Notes: generated by a model not told the origin, from the sequence alone. A DNA stretch of 64,000 nt from Novosphingobium sp. FSW06-99 (GCF_001519065.1 NZ_KQ954258.1:124001-188000), one strand, 5' to 3'; shown: positions 26,548 through 36,150, counted from the stretch's first letter. Translations and numbers: made by a program.

Positions 26548-27525
26548 ATGCAAGCCGCCATTCTAGACCAGCACGCCGCCGCTTTTCGTATCGCCACCGT
26601 GTCGCTGCCCCAGCCCGGCCCCGGCGAGGTGCGGGTTCGCATCGTGGCCAGCGGTGTGAACCCGCTCGACACCAAGATCCATGCGGGACAGGCCGCCCAT
26701 GCCAAACATCCGCTGCCCGCTATCCTGGGCCTCGATATGGCGGGTGTCGTGGAGGAGGTGGGCGAAGGCGTCACCGGGTTTCGTCGCGGTGATGAAGTCT
26801 ATGGCATGGTCGGCGGTGTCGGCGGCCATCAGGGCACACTGGCCGAACAGGCCGTGGTCGATGCCGATTTGCTGGCGATCAAGCCCGCCAATCTGTCGAT
26901 GCGCGAGGCGGCGGCGCTGCCGTTGATCGTCATCACCGCCTGGGAAGGGCTGGTCGACCGCATGGCAGTGACGGCCGGAGACATCGTGCTGGTGCAGGGC
27001 GGCGCGGGCGGCGTCGGCCATATCGCGGTGCAGATCGCGGCCGCGCGCGGCGCAAAAGTTTACGCCACCGGATCGAGCCTCCAACGCGCCACGATCGAAT
27101 TGCTGGGCGCCACCTTCATCGACCGCGCGGAACCGGTGGAAGCCTACGTTGCCCGGCTGACCGGCGGCGAGGGCTTCGACAAAGTTTATGATACCGCAGG
27201 CGGCCCGGCGCTCGATGCCTCATTCCTGGCGGTGCGGCAGTTCGGCCATGTGGCAAGCTGCCTCGGCTGGGGCACCCATGCGCTGGCGCCGCTTTCGTTC
27301 AAGGGGGCCAGCTATTCGGGCGTCTTTACGCTGGCGCCGCTGTTGTCGGGGCGCGGCCGGCGCCACCATGGTGCAATTCTTGCCGCCGCCACCGGGTTGG
27401 CAGAGGCTGGCAAACTGGTTCCCATCCTCGATCCGCGCCGCTTTACGCTGGACACCGTTTGCGAGGCCTATCGCGCGATCAGTGCAGGTGACGTGCGGGG
27501 CAAACTGGTGGTGGATATTGCCTGA
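26548..27525 (+). CDS. zinc-type alcohol dehydrogenase/quinone oxidoreductase family
   Basis: A 325-residue medium-chain dehydrogenase/reductase of the quinone oxidoreductase branch. It has the N-terminal GroES-like fold (GEVRVRIVASGVNPLDTK), the NADP-binding VQGGAGGVGHIAVQIA motif, and the later KVYDTAGG segment. The GHE-type zinc ligands of classical alcohol dehydrogenases are not evident, so NADPH-dependent reduction of quinones or enones is more likely than alcohol oxidation. ATG 26548 has a GAGGA ribosome site. It lies between two LysR genes, downstream of one and convergent with the next. Confidence 0.88.
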   Translation: MQAAILDQHAAAFRIATVSLPQPGPGEVRVRIVASGVNPLDTKIHAGQAAHAKHPLPAILGLDMAGVVEEVGEGVTGFRRGDEVYGMVGGVGGHQGTLAEQAVVDADLLAIKPANLSMREAAALPLIVITAWEGLVDRMAVTAGDIVLVQGGAGGVGHIAVQIAAARGAKVYATGSSLQRATIELLGATFIDRAEPVEAYVARLTGGEGFDKVYDTAGGPALDASFLAVRQFGHVASCLGWGTHALAPLSFKGASYSGVFTLAPLLSGRGRRHHGAILAAATGLAEAGKLVPILDPRRFTLDTVCEAYRAISAGDVRGKLVVDIA

Positions 27526-27577
27526 CGCGCTCGGGCCACCAAGCGGGTGGCGGCATCGTTCCGGCTGAACGCAGCCG

Positions 27578-28498
27578 CTATCCGGCGGGCAGACGCGGCA
27601 TTTCACCGGCCCGCTCGATCAGACATTCGATCAGGTCGTGGATCAGCCCGGATGTCTCGTTCTTGCGCCAGAAGATATGCACCGAAAGCTGGGGCAACCC
27701 TTCCAGCGGTACAAAGGCGCATCTTTGCCGCCTGGCACCGAACACATAGTCCGCGCCGATCATCAAACCGGCCGCTTCCTCCGCCATCGTCAGCCCCAGT
27801 TGCGGCTGCGAGGTCTCATACACAAAGTCAGGCTCGACCCCATGAAGACGGAAGCTGTCGATCACGGAATCGTAAAGCGGCGGGTTCATGCTGCGCGCAA
27901 AGATCATCAGCGGCTCGCGGGCGAGATCGCGCGGGACCAGGCGCTCTGCCCCGGCCAGGGGATGGCCGCGCGGCACCGCCACCAGCCAGCGCCCCTCCAG
28001 CAGGGGACGCGCGGCGATCCCGCTCGTGGCATCTTCATGCCCCAGCAGAACGCCCATGCCGATATCGATCTCGCCCGCCAGCAGCGCCCTCACCTGCTGG
28101 GGCGACACCATTTCGCGCCGCAACACCTTGATCGCAGGATAGAGCCGCCGCAGATCGGCCAGCGCGGGCAGGAGGAACGGCAGGTTGGTCGCCTCGACCA
28201 TGGCAATGGTGATCTGTTCCTCGCCTTGCCGGGCGAGCCGGCGCGTGGTTTCCACCAGCGCATCCATCCGGCCAAGCACGTCCTGCGCACCTGCCAGAAA
28301 CGCCTCGCCCGCAGGCGTAATGGTCACGCTGCGCCGGTCGCGGATCAACAGTTGCACGCCCAGAATGGCCTCCAGCGCAGAGATCTGCTGGCTGAGCGCT
28401 GGCTGGGTAATTGCCAGCCTGACCGCTGCACGGCCAAAATGCCGCTCGCTCGCCACGGCGGCGAAATAGCGCAAGTGGCGGATGTCCACGGCGTTCAT
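27578..28498 (-). CDS. LysR family regulator
   Basis: A 306-residue LysR protein with HTH segment IRHLRYFAAVASERHFGRAA at residues 6-25 and an effector-binding domain (ERHFGRAAVRLAITQPALSQ spans the recognition helix). It is divergent from the SDR gene with a 96-base shared region, the usual LysR arrangement. TTATCAC at about 28508 is within reach of an autoregulatory site, but I cannot define a full T-N11-A box with confidence. The BenM/CatR-like tail suggests an aromatic or small organic effector. Confidence 0.9.
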   Translation of the reverse strand: MNAVDIRHLRYFAAVASERHFGRAAVRLAITQPALSQQISALEAILGVQLLIRDRRSVTITPAGEAFLAGAQDVLGRMDALVETTRRLARQGEEQITIAMVEATNLPFLLPALADLRRLYPAIKVLRREMVSPQQVRALLAGEIDIGMGVLLGHEDATSGIAARPLLEGRWLVAVPRGHPLAGAERLVPRDLAREPLMIFARSMNPPLYDSVIDSFRLHGVEPDFVYETSQPQLGLTMAEEAAGLMIGADYVFGARRQRCAFVPLEGLPQLSVHIFWRKNETSGLIHDLIECLIERAGEMPRLPAG

Positions 28499-28594
28499 AA
28501 GTCAAGGTTATCACAGAGCGCAGAAGGGTCAATTGGATCGCTCCGCCGGGCCGCAGTAATCATGACCGCATCAACCAAGACAGAGGAAGCGATC

Positions 28595-29413
28595 ATGGCA
28601 AACTGGTTCATCACAGGCATTTCCCGCGGTTTTGGCCGCATCATGGCCGAGGAACTGCTGGCACGCGGGCACACCGTGGTGGGCACGACCCGCGATGGGC
28701 GAGCCCCCACCCTTCACGACCGGCTGACCGTGTTCAAACTGGATGTGCGCGATGCCGACCAGGCGCGCGCCGTGCTGGACGAAGCCGTGGTCACCACTGG
28801 TGGGATCGACGTTCTGGTCAACAACGCCGGCTATGGACTGGTCGGCGCGGTCGAAGAGGTTTCCGCCACCGAGGCGGAGGCGGTGTTTGCCACCAATGTC
28901 ATCGGCACGCACAACACGATCCGCGCCATCCTGCCCTCGATGCGGGCGCGCGGGAGCGGACATATCGTAAACTTCTCGTCGGTGGGCGGGTTTGCCGGGT
29001 CGGTCGGCTTCGGGCTTTACAATGCGTCGAAATTCGCGGTCGAGGGCCTTTCGGAAGCGCTGGCACAGGAAATAAAGCCGTTTGGCATTGGTGTCACCAT
29101 CGTCGAACCGGGCTATTTCCGTACCGAATTCCTGTCCGCCGATTCCGCTGTCAAGGCCGCCACCGCGATCGACGCCTATGCCCAGAGCGCAGGCCAGACC
29201 CGGCGCAACGTCTCGCTCCGCAACGGGCAGCAGGCAGGCGATCCGGCCAAGGGCGTGCAGGCGATCATCGCCGCCGTCGAAGCGCCGGAGCCGCCGCTGC
29301 GCCTGCCACTGGGCGCCGATTGCATCGACCGCATGGAGAGCAAGATCGCCGAGGTCCAGGCCGATATCGCCGCATGGCGCGACACGGCCATCGCCACTGC
29401 CTTCGACAGCTGA
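28595..29413 (+). CDS. short-chain dehydrogenase/reductase
   Basis: A 272-residue classical SDR with the NADP-binding TGISRGFG motif at the N-terminus, VNNAGYG after strand 4, and the catalytic Ser-Tyr-Lys (NFSSVGG and YNASKFA). Substrate is unknown. ATG 28595 has a GAGGAAG ribosome site; ATG 28563 would add eleven residues without family match. It is followed 50 bases later by a carboxymuconolactone decarboxylase-type gene, so the two probably form one transcript under the divergent LysR regulator. Confidence 0.92.
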   Translation: MANWFITGISRGFGRIMAEELLARGHTVVGTTRDGRAPTLHDRLTVFKLDVRDADQARAVLDEAVVTTGGIDVLVNNAGYGLVGAVEEVSATEAEAVFATNVIGTHNTIRAILPSMRARGSGHIVNFSSVGGFAGSVGFGLYNASKFAVEGLSEALAQEIKPFGIGVTIVEPGYFRTEFLSADSAVKAATAIDAYAQSAGQTRRNVSLRNGQQAGDPAKGVQAIIAAVEAPEPPLRLPLGADCIDRMESKIAEVQADIAAWRDTAIATAFDS

Positions 29414-29463
29414 GGCGCATCATTTCCCAAGATCATTTTCAACACCAGGCAAGGAATACCATC

Positions 29464-29808
29464 ATGTCCATGATCGACTGGAATACCTATCGTTCGCAGG
29501 TTCTCGCCGGTGTCGGCGGCCTGGCCAGGCTGACCCCCGATACCGTCAAGGGCTATGCCCAGCTCAGCCAGGCGGGGACCCATACCGGCCATCTCGACGA
29601 CAAGACCCGCGAACTGATCGCGCTGGCCGTGGCTGTCAGCCTGCGCTGCGATGGTTGCATCACCGTCCACACCGCTGCGGCAAACAAGGCAGGCGCCACC
29701 CGCGAAGAAATCGCCGAAGCCCTTGGCGTTGCCATCGCGGTCAATGCGGGCGCCGCGCTGGTCTATTCGACCCGCACGATGGACGCCCTTGACGCGCTGC
29801 CCAAATAA
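29464..29808 (+). CDS. carboxymuconolactone decarboxylase/AhpD-like protein
   Basis: A 114-residue protein of the CMD/AhpD fold with the redox motif CDGCITVH (CxxCxxxH), as in AhpD-type alkylhydroperoxidase partners. This favours a thiol peroxidase role over decarboxylation. ATG 29464 follows an AAGGAA ribosome site. It probably shares a transcript with the upstream SDR. An 18-base perfect hairpin lies 43 bases after its stop. Confidence 0.9.
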   Translation: MSMIDWNTYRSQVLAGVGGLARLTPDTVKGYAQLSQAGTHTGHLDDKTRELIALAVAVSLRCDGCITVHTAAANKAGATREEIAEALGVAIAVNAGAALVYSTRTMDALDALPK

Positions 29809-29851
29809 GCAGGCTCCAAGACAGCCAAGCCGTGCGCCGACGGCCCCGGTT

Positions 29852-29896
29852 ACGCCTGCAACCCGCGCGCCCGCAAGACGCGCGGGTTGCAGGCGT
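29852..29896. terminator. perfect 18-bp hairpin between convergent genes
   Basis: ACGCCTGCAACCCGCGCG (29852-29869) and its exact reverse complement (29879-29896) flank a nine-base loop. No U-run follows on either strand, so it is either a bidirectional hairpin terminator of rho-independent-like type or a repeat. It lies between the AhpD-like gene and a convergent LysR gene. Confidence 0.5.
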
Positions 29897-29940
29897 GCGG
29901 CAATCGCAGCGGCCTTGTCATTGGCCGGCTCCGCCAGGCA

Positions 29941-30837
29941 TCAGTCGGGTGGCGGAGCCAGGCCTGCAAACAGCGGCGTGCAGGCGGCAAGCCGGCGTGA
30001 CACGAACTCGGTAAACAGCTTAACGCGCTTGGTCTTGCGTGTTTCGCCCTGCGTTAGCAGCCAGAGCGTTGCGTGGGCCTTCAGATCGATGCCCGGCACC
30101 CGTGCCAGCAGGCGATCGGCATCGCCAACGAAGCATGGCAGTCTGGTCATGCCGATCCCGTGCCTGACCGCCGCGATCTGCGCATCGGCGTCCGGGGTCC
30201 TGAACGGCACGCCTGTGGCGCGGATTTCGCCTTCGTCGGCCCAGTCCGGAACGCCCTGTTCGCCGATGACGATGGGGCGAACGGCATCAGACGTGCCGGT
30301 GCGCCAGGCGGCCAGTCGATCGCGGGCGATATAAACACCTGCGAACAATTCCGGTCCCTTCAGCCCATGCAGATTGAGCGGCAAGGTCTTGCGATCCGAG
30401 ACGATGCGGATCGCGACATCCGCCTCGCGGTTGGTCAGATTGGCCACCTCGCCGGTCGAGGCGATCTCCATCTCGATGTCCGGGTGCATGCGCGCGAATT
30501 CGGCGAGATCGGGCATGAGCAAGTGTGTCGCCAGGAACGGCGGCAGCGTCACCCGCAGCAACCCGCGCACACCCTGGTCGCGCCCGAACACGCGCGCTTC
30601 AAGCTGGTGCGACGACGCTTCCATCTGGTTGGCGAATTCGAGGACGTCTTCACCCGCAGCCGTCAGACGGTATCCGGAAGGCCGCTTTTCGAACATCTGC
30701 GCCCCTAGCCGGTCTTCAAGCTGGGCCACGCGACGCAACACGGTCGCATGATTCACGCCAAGCCGTTTGGCTGCAGCCCGCACCGAGCCTCCGCGCGTGA
30801 CAGCAAGAAAATGGCGAACGTCATCCCAGTCGATCAT
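29941..30837 (-). CDS. LysR family regulator
   Basis: A 298-residue LysR regulator with HTH (VRHFLAVTRGGSVRAAAKRL, residues 7-26) and a C-terminal effector domain. It is divergent from the oxidoreductase-like gene at 31079, with a 241-base shared region that also holds the regulator's own ribosome site. This is the third LysR gene in six kilobases and each is next to an oxidoreductase, suggesting a set of independently acquired or duplicated regulator-enzyme pairs. Confidence 0.9.
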   Translation of the reverse strand: MIDWDDVRHFLAVTRGGSVRAAAKRLGVNHATVLRRVAQLEDRLGAQMFEKRPSGYRLTAAGEDVLEFANQMEASSHQLEARVFGRDQGVRGLLRVTLPPFLATHLLMPDLAEFARMHPDIEMEIASTGEVANLTNREADVAIRIVSDRKTLPLNLHGLKGPELFAGVYIARDRLAAWRTGTSDAVRPIVIGEQGVPDWADEGEIRATGVPFRTPDADAQIAAVRHGIGMTRLPCFVGDADRLLARVPGIDLKAHATLWLLTQGETRKTKRVKLFTEFVSRRLAACTPLFAGLAPPPD

Positions 30838-31078
30838 GGTGCATTCCCGCGCCGCAAGCTGTGGCCACCGCAGCGCAGTCTAGCACGGAAAACCGGAATC
30901 TGCATGGCAGGCACAGCCCCGAATCCCTTATGCGGATCGTTTTTGCACCATCGATATGCACATTTGCGCACTCACCGCGCGACCGGGACGAGCCCATATC
31001 GAGGCTGTCGGCGCCACGACATACGAACTCGGCGCCGTTGAACACCCCGGATTCCATTCCACAGATCGGAGAAGCATC

Positions 31079-31681
31079 ATGCGTTATGCCATTGTCGGCT
31101 TTGGCAAGATCGGCCAGGCCCTCGCCCACGCTTTCGCGCGTAAAAATATCGCAGTGACCGTCGCCAGCCACCGGCCGCCCGAAGCGCTGGCGCCGCAGGC
31201 GCAGGCGATCGGCCCGACCGTCCTGGCCGGGTCGCTGGCCGAGGCGGTTGCGGCCGACATCATTTTCCTGGCCGTCCCGTTCGGCGAACATCCCAAGATT
31301 GCCGCCGCGCTGCCGGATTGGAGCGGCAAGACGATCGTCGACGCGATGAACACCTATGGCGTTCCGCCCGAAGCGCTCGACGGCCTGCCGTCCTCGGCAT
31401 TTGTCGCCCGGGCATTTGCCGGGGCTGCGCTCGTCAAAGGCTTCAATCATCTGATTGCAGCCACTTTGGCCACCGACCCGGTTGTCCCGGGCGGGCACCG
31501 GGTGGTGTTTCTGTCGAGCGATGACGCGGACGCGATCGCCCCTGTGGCGGCGCTGTCAAAGCAGCTCGGGTTCGCGCCGGTCGCGCTGGGCAAACTGGCC
31601 GAGGGCGGCGCGACGGTGCACGCCCGCGACCGCACCTGGGGCCCGCTGATCTTCCAGGACATGTTCAAGAAAGACCAATGA
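31079..31681 (+). CDS. NADPH-dependent F420-reductase-like/NAD-binding oxidoreductase
   Basis: A 200-residue protein with an N-terminal Rossmann motif (AIVGFGKIGQALA) and a short helical C-terminal part, as in the coenzyme F420-dependent NADP reductase-like family. In organisms without F420, members of this group probably reduce other substrates; function unknown. ATG 31079 has a CGGAGAAG ribosome site, and the in-frame ATG at 30956 is not supported by family sequence. The gene is divergent from a LysR regulator. Confidence 0.85.
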   Translation: MRYAIVGFGKIGQALAHAFARKNIAVTVASHRPPEALAPQAQAIGPTVLAGSLAEAVAADIIFLAVPFGEHPKIAAALPDWSGKTIVDAMNTYGVPPEALDGLPSSAFVARAFAGAALVKGFNHLIAATLATDPVVPGGHRVVFLSSDDADAIAPVAALSKQLGFAPVALGKLAEGGATVHARDRTWGPLIFQDMFKKDQ

Positions 31682-31734
31682 TCGATCGACGATCCCGGAC
31701 CCGAAACGTGCGTTGCGGGACGTCGTGACGACTG

Positions 31735-31761
31735 CGGGGGTGCAGGCCTTCCCTGCCCCCG
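31735..31761. terminator. hairpin between convergent genes
   Basis: CGGGG-GT-GCAGG (31735-31746) pairs with CCTGC-CCCCG (31752-31761) around a five-base loop. It lies in the 92 bases between the convergent oxidoreductase and M16 genes and probably terminates one or both. Confidence 0.55.
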
Positions 31762-31773
31762 GCACCGTGGCAA

Positions 31774-34700
31774 TCAGGGGCGGGGCGCGTCGGCGGCGCG
31801 GAAGATGGCGCGATAGGGATGCGCCTGCACGAGATACCGTTGCGCCAGGCGCTGGATATCAGCAGGGCTTATTGCGTAAAGATCGGGCAGGCGCGTGCGG
31901 ATGGTGTCGAAAATGCGTGGGTCTGCATCGGCGCCGACCAGTTCCGACGCCCAATAGGTGGTGATGCGCAGGCGCTTTTGTGCGTCGTCGATCATCGGCG
32001 CGCGGGCGCGGTCGAGTTCGTCAGGCATAACCGGATGGGCGGCAAGGTCGGCGACGATCGCGCCGATCGTGGTGAAGAACAGCGCCGCCTTGTCCGGGGT
32101 CAGTTCGACATCGGCGGCAATGAAGCCATAGGCGTCATCGATCGTCGATTGGGCGGTGTGCACGCCGGGCGAATAAGTCAGCCCGTCATGCGCGCGCAGG
32201 CCCTCCTGCAGGCGCAGCCGGATAATTTCGGCCAGCACTTGCAGCCCGCGCGAATCGCGCTTGTCGGCAAAAAAGCCTGGCGTCGGCCACGCCGCCACCG
32301 CCACGGCATCGTCGGCGTTGCCATGGTCGGTCACCACCACTGGGTCTGCCGTTGCGGCGGGAAATGTCGCGATCGCGCCGTCCGGGCGCGTCGTGCGCGG
32401 GGGCAGCGCGCCGATGGTGGCCTGGCCCAGCGCAATCGCGCGCGCCACATCGATATCGCCGACCAGCACGACATTGATCGGCCCGGCCAGCGCCGGGCGC
32501 AGGATGGCGGGCAGATCATCCGCCCGGCTGTTCGCCACATCGCCGGGCGTCGGCACCGGCATCCAGCGCCGGTCACCACCGGCCAGCAGCACCGACAGAT
32601 CGCGCCGCATCGTCACGCTGGCGGTGGCATCCAACTGGCCAAGCTGGCTCTGCGCAACCGCGCGCGCCTTTTCGAAGGCGGACGGGCGAAATCCCGGATC
32701 GGCGACAAACGCGGTCATCAATTGCAACTGGTTGCCAAGATCGGCGATGCTGGTTTCACCGGTCAGCATGAAGCGGCTGTCCGACACCAGATAGCCGATG
32801 GTGACGCGGTGTTCGGCAAACAGCGTGGCAATGTCCGCCATCCCGACTTTGCCCAGCCCCCCGGCGATCAGCGGCATGGCCGGGCTGACCACTTGCCAGT
32901 ATGACCGTTCGAGCGCGGCCGGCAGTCCGGCCAGGCCCCTGCCGAAATTCAGGTTGACCAGGATCTGGTCCTTCATCGCCGGGATCGGCTTGACTGTCAT
33001 CGACGTGCCGTTGGCAAAGCGGATTACCGTGACGCCCAGATCGGCAATGGTCTGGCGATCGACCACCTGCCCCGGCGCGCCGAAGCTGGTATAAGGCCAC
33101 GCCGTGGTGACCAGCGCAGGCGGGGCAGACAACGGCTGACGATCGGCAGCATCGACCGCCGCGCGCAACGCCGCTTCGCCGCCTTCGGGCGCGGTGTCGG
33201 CGCTGACATAGACCAGCGGCCCGGCGCCTGCGAACATGCGCCGGGCAGCGACCTCGACCGTCGCCGGGGTCAGCGTGTCGAGGATCTTCTGCGCATCCGC
33301 CGCGGCTTGCGCCGGGCTGGTGAACACAGTGTCGCTATTGATATCGGCCAGGATCCGGTTGGCGATATCGCCGGTGTCGCGGATGTTGGCACTGTCGACC
33401 ATGCGGGTCAGACGCGGGCGCAGCCCGGCCACGGCGGTATCGAATTCCTGTTTGCCGATGTCGAACCGCACCAGCCGCCGCGCTTCGACCAGCACGGCAG
33501 CGATCGCGGCATTGGTCTGGCCGGGCTTGGGCTCGGCCTGCAGCGAAGTCACTTGCGCCGAATGGAACAGCGGATGCGTCTGCACACTGGCGCTCACGAA
33601 CGGAGCCGCCATGTCCTCGCCCAGCCGTGTCAGCCGCGTGTTGAGCACACTGCCCGCCACCAGCGTGGCGATCACCCGCCGCGTGCGCGCCATCGTGTCG
33701 GGGCTGCGGTCGTAATCGGCCACCCAGTCGGCCTCTGCCTGATCGGGCGCGCCGGGGCCGACGTGGATGCAAAAATCCTCGCCACGCGGACGGACATGAC
33801 CCTGATCGGCTTTGGCAGGGGCAGGCCCCTTGCCCACCCAATCGCCGAACGCCGCCCTGATCTCGTCTTCGACCTGGCCATATTCGATATTGCCCGCCAC
33901 CACCAAAGTGACGTTCTCGGGCCGATAATGCGCTTCGTAAAAGGCGCGCAAGGACGCCGCCGTGGCGCCGTTGATACCTTCAAGCGTGCCGACTGCCCAG
34001 CGATCGGGCACTGGCTGTCCGGGCAGCAGAAACGCCAGCCGCGCGGTTTGCGAGCGTTGTTCGGGATCATCGCGCACCCGCCGTTCCGACAGCACGACGC
34101 CGCGTTCCGACGCCAGTGCATCGGGCGCAATCGTCGCGCGATCGACCGCTTCGCGCAGCAGCGTCAGCCCGGTGTGCGTCGGCGCCGCCGCCGAATTGGG
34201 AAAATCGAGCACGAACAGCGTGCTTTCAGGCATCGTGAACGCCGCCGTATCGCGCCCCAGGGTCATTCCCATCTGTTCCAGCCGCCGCGTCAACTGGCCA
34301 TCGGGCACGTTCGCGGTGCCCCGGAAAATCATATGCTCGATCAGGTGGGCATAGCCGCGCTGGCGATCGGTTTCATCGAGCGAGCCGGCCGCGACCTGCA
34401 TGCGGATGGCGACCCCGGTCACCGCCGATTGCCGCCGCATGATTGCATAGTGCAATCCGTTGGGCAGTTGGCCGTAACGCACCGCGGGATCGGCTGGCGG
34501 GGCGGCGTCTTCGGCCACATCGACCGGTGGCGGCGGCAGGATCAGGGCCAGGCCCGGCGATCCGGGCGGCGGCCCCAGATCGAGTGGCAACAGGCGTCCC
34601 GTCGTCCGGACCGGACTGGCATGGCCGAACAGACCTTGCGCCGATCGTCCGCCGATCCCGCCTGGCGCAGGCGCGATGGCCATGACCGGCGGCGCAATCG

Positions 34701-35025
34701 TGCCAAGGAACGAAGACTGCACGGCCTTGCCCCCACTGTCGTGCGCGGGCACGAAATGCGCGCGCTGCTGCAACAGCGCGCACGTTGCGCGATCGATCGC
34801 CACCACCCCGCTCGATCCGACGATCTGGCACGCGATGACCGCGCCGGTTGCATCGACATCGAGCATATAGCGCAGTGGCCTGCCACGGCTGGCGACCGGT
34901 AGCCCTTGTGGAAAATCGCCCGGCGTGACCCATCCCGACTGGGCGATCGGCGTTGGTGTCGGCAGCGCAAGGCTGGTCGCGACGGGCGCCGCCACAACCG
35001 CCAGAACCAGCAAAGGCGCCACCAT
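31774..35025 (-). CDS. TonB-C-like domain fused to M16 metallopeptidase
   Basis: A 1083-residue exported protein. After a signal peptide (residues 1-20) comes a region (about 45-110) with the pattern of a TonB C-terminal domain: LRYMLDVDATGAVIACQIVG, then an SSG and a paired Cys. A Pro-rich linker follows, then an M16 peptidase N-domain with the inverted zinc motif HLIEH (His227, Glu230, His231) and a downstream Glu307. The second M16 half (from about 660) lacks HxxEH. The active domain is therefore intact and the second is the usual inactive partner. It follows the CFA-type gene by 81 bases on the same strand. Role unknown. Confidence 0.85.
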   Translation of the reverse strand: MVAPLLVLAVVAAPVATSLALPTPTPIAQSGWVTPGDFPQGLPVASRGRPLRYMLDVDATGAVIACQIVGSSGVVAIDRATCALLQQRAHFVPAHDSGGKAVQSSFLGTIAPPVMAIAPAPGGIGGRSAQGLFGHASPVRTTGRLLPLDLGPPPGSPGLALILPPPPVDVAEDAAPPADPAVRYGQLPNGLHYAIMRRQSAVTGVAIRMQVAAGSLDETDRQRGYAHLIEHMIFRGTANVPDGQLTRRLEQMGMTLGRDTAAFTMPESTLFVLDFPNSAAAPTHTGLTLLREAVDRATIAPDALASERGVVLSERRVRDDPEQRSQTARLAFLLPGQPVPDRWAVGTLEGINGATAASLRAFYEAHYRPENVTLVVAGNIEYGQVEDEIRAAFGDWVGKGPAPAKADQGHVRPRGEDFCIHVGPGAPDQAEADWVADYDRSPDTMARTRRVIATLVAGSVLNTRLTRLGEDMAAPFVSASVQTHPLFHSAQVTSLQAEPKPGQTNAAIAAVLVEARRLVRFDIGKQEFDTAVAGLRPRLTRMVDSANIRDTGDIANRILADINSDTVFTSPAQAAADAQKILDTLTPATVEVAARRMFAGAGPLVYVSADTAPEGGEAALRAAVDAADRQPLSAPPALVTTAWPYTSFGAPGQVVDRQTIADLGVTVIRFANGTSMTVKPIPAMKDQILVNLNFGRGLAGLPAALERSYWQVVSPAMPLIAGGLGKVGMADIATLFAEHRVTIGYLVSDSRFMLTGETSIADLGNQLQLMTAFVADPGFRPSAFEKARAVAQSQLGQLDATASVTMRRDLSVLLAGGDRRWMPVPTPGDVANSRADDLPAILRPALAGPINVVLVGDIDVARAIALGQATIGALPPRTTRPDGAIATFPAATADPVVVTDHGNADDAVAVAAWPTPGFFADKRDSRGLQVLAEIIRLRLQEGLRAHDGLTYSPGVHTAQSTIDDAYGFIAADVELTPDKAALFFTTIGAIVADLAAHPVMPDELDRARAPMIDDAQKRLRITTYWASELVGADADPRIFDTIRTRLPDLYAISPADIQRLAQRYLVQAHPYRAIFRAADAPRP

Positions 35026-35106
35026 TCACACACTCCGGATCGAGGCGGACCCCCACAGACAAGCCGCGCAACACCCGGAAAAACAGAGCAGTTTGGTGCC
35101 CCGCCG

Positions 35107-36150
35107 TCAACGCACTCCGGTGGGCGCCAGACGATAGTGACTGACCCCCCACTCGGCGCCCCCGGCATGACCGAACAGGCCCTCGGTGGCGAGATAGAAC
35201 AGGCGCCAGCGGCGGCGCCACAGCGCGGCATCGCGGCCATAGACATCGGCCAGCACGGCATCGATCGCATCGCGATTGGCATCGAACCGTTCCAGCCAGT
35301 GGCGCGCGGTGCGGGCATAATGCGTGCCCGACCAGCGCCAGTCTGCCTCCACGCTGAACAAGTCGGGAAATTGCGCAATCAGCCCGTGGCTGGGCATGAT
35401 CCCGCCAGTGAAGAAATGCTGCGCAATCCAGTCGGTGCGATCGGCGGTGTCAAAACGATAAGGTTGGCTGCGATGGGTGAACACATGCAGGAACAACCGC
35501 CCGTCGGGCGCCAGCCAGTCGCGCACCCGCGCCAGCAAGGCCTGCCAATTGGCCATATGTTCGAACATCTCGACCGAAACCACGCGGTCGAACCGCCCGG
35601 TCGGCACGAAATCGTTCATGTCGGCGGTGATCACGGTCAGGTTGGTCAGGCGGCGCCGACGCGCCGTTGCCTCGATATGGCGGCGCTGCGGGGCGGAATT
35701 GGACACCGCGGTGATCGTCGCGCCGGGCAGACGCTCGGCCATATAGAGGCTGAGCGAACCCCAGCCGCAGCCCAGTTCGAGAATGGTCTGCCCATCGGCC
35801 AGACCGGCGTGGGCGACGGTTTCGGCCAGCGCCAGATCCTCTGCCTGGTCCAGTGTTTCGGTGCCGGTGGGATAGAGACAGCACGAATATTTGCGCCGCG
35901 CCCCCAGCGTCAGTTCGAAAAAACGCGGCGGCAGTTCGTAATGCTGGGCATTGGCGGCATCGGTGTGTTCGGCGATCGGAAAGGCGTGCATCGCGCGCGC
36001 AAACTGCGCCGAGGCATCGGGCAGACCATCCAGACTGCGCAAGCGCGTGCCGACCAGATAGCGGATGCCGGCGCGGGTCAGCGGATCGGGCAGTGGGGTG
36101 GCTTCGACCGCGCGGATGGCGGCGGGGATCAGGGTGTCAACCAGGGTCAT
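35107..36150 (-). CDS. cyclopropane-fatty-acid synthase-like methyltransferase (paralog A)
   Basis: A 347-residue SAM-dependent methyltransferase acting on membrane phospholipid acyl chains. Motifs: YSCCLYP (Cys90, matching the bicarbonate-site Cys of E. coli Cfa), ELGCGWGS (SAM-binding motif I), VSVEMFEHMA (Glu197, the catalytic Glu) and FLHVFTHR (His222, matching the catalytic His). All three key residues of classical Cfa are thus retained. ATG 36150 overlaps the stop of the DUF1295 gene (ATGA). It lies in one lipid-modifying operon with that gene, opposite a second CFA-like gene. Confidence 0.9.
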   Translation of the reverse strand: MTLVDTLIPAAIRAVEATPLPDPLTRAGIRYLVGTRLRSLDGLPDASAQFARAMHAFPIAEHTDAANAQHYELPPRFFELTLGARRKYSCCLYPTGTETLDQAEDLALAETVAHAGLADGQTILELGCGWGSLSLYMAERLPGATITAVSNSAPQRRHIEATARRRRLTNLTVITADMNDFVPTGRFDRVVSVEMFEHMANWQALLARVRDWLAPDGRLFLHVFTHRSQPYRFDTADRTDWIAQHFFTGGIMPSHGLIAQFPDLFSVEADWRWSGTHYARTARHWLERFDANRDAIDAVLADVYGRDAALWRRRWRLFYLATEGLFGHAGGAEWGVSHYRLAPTGVR

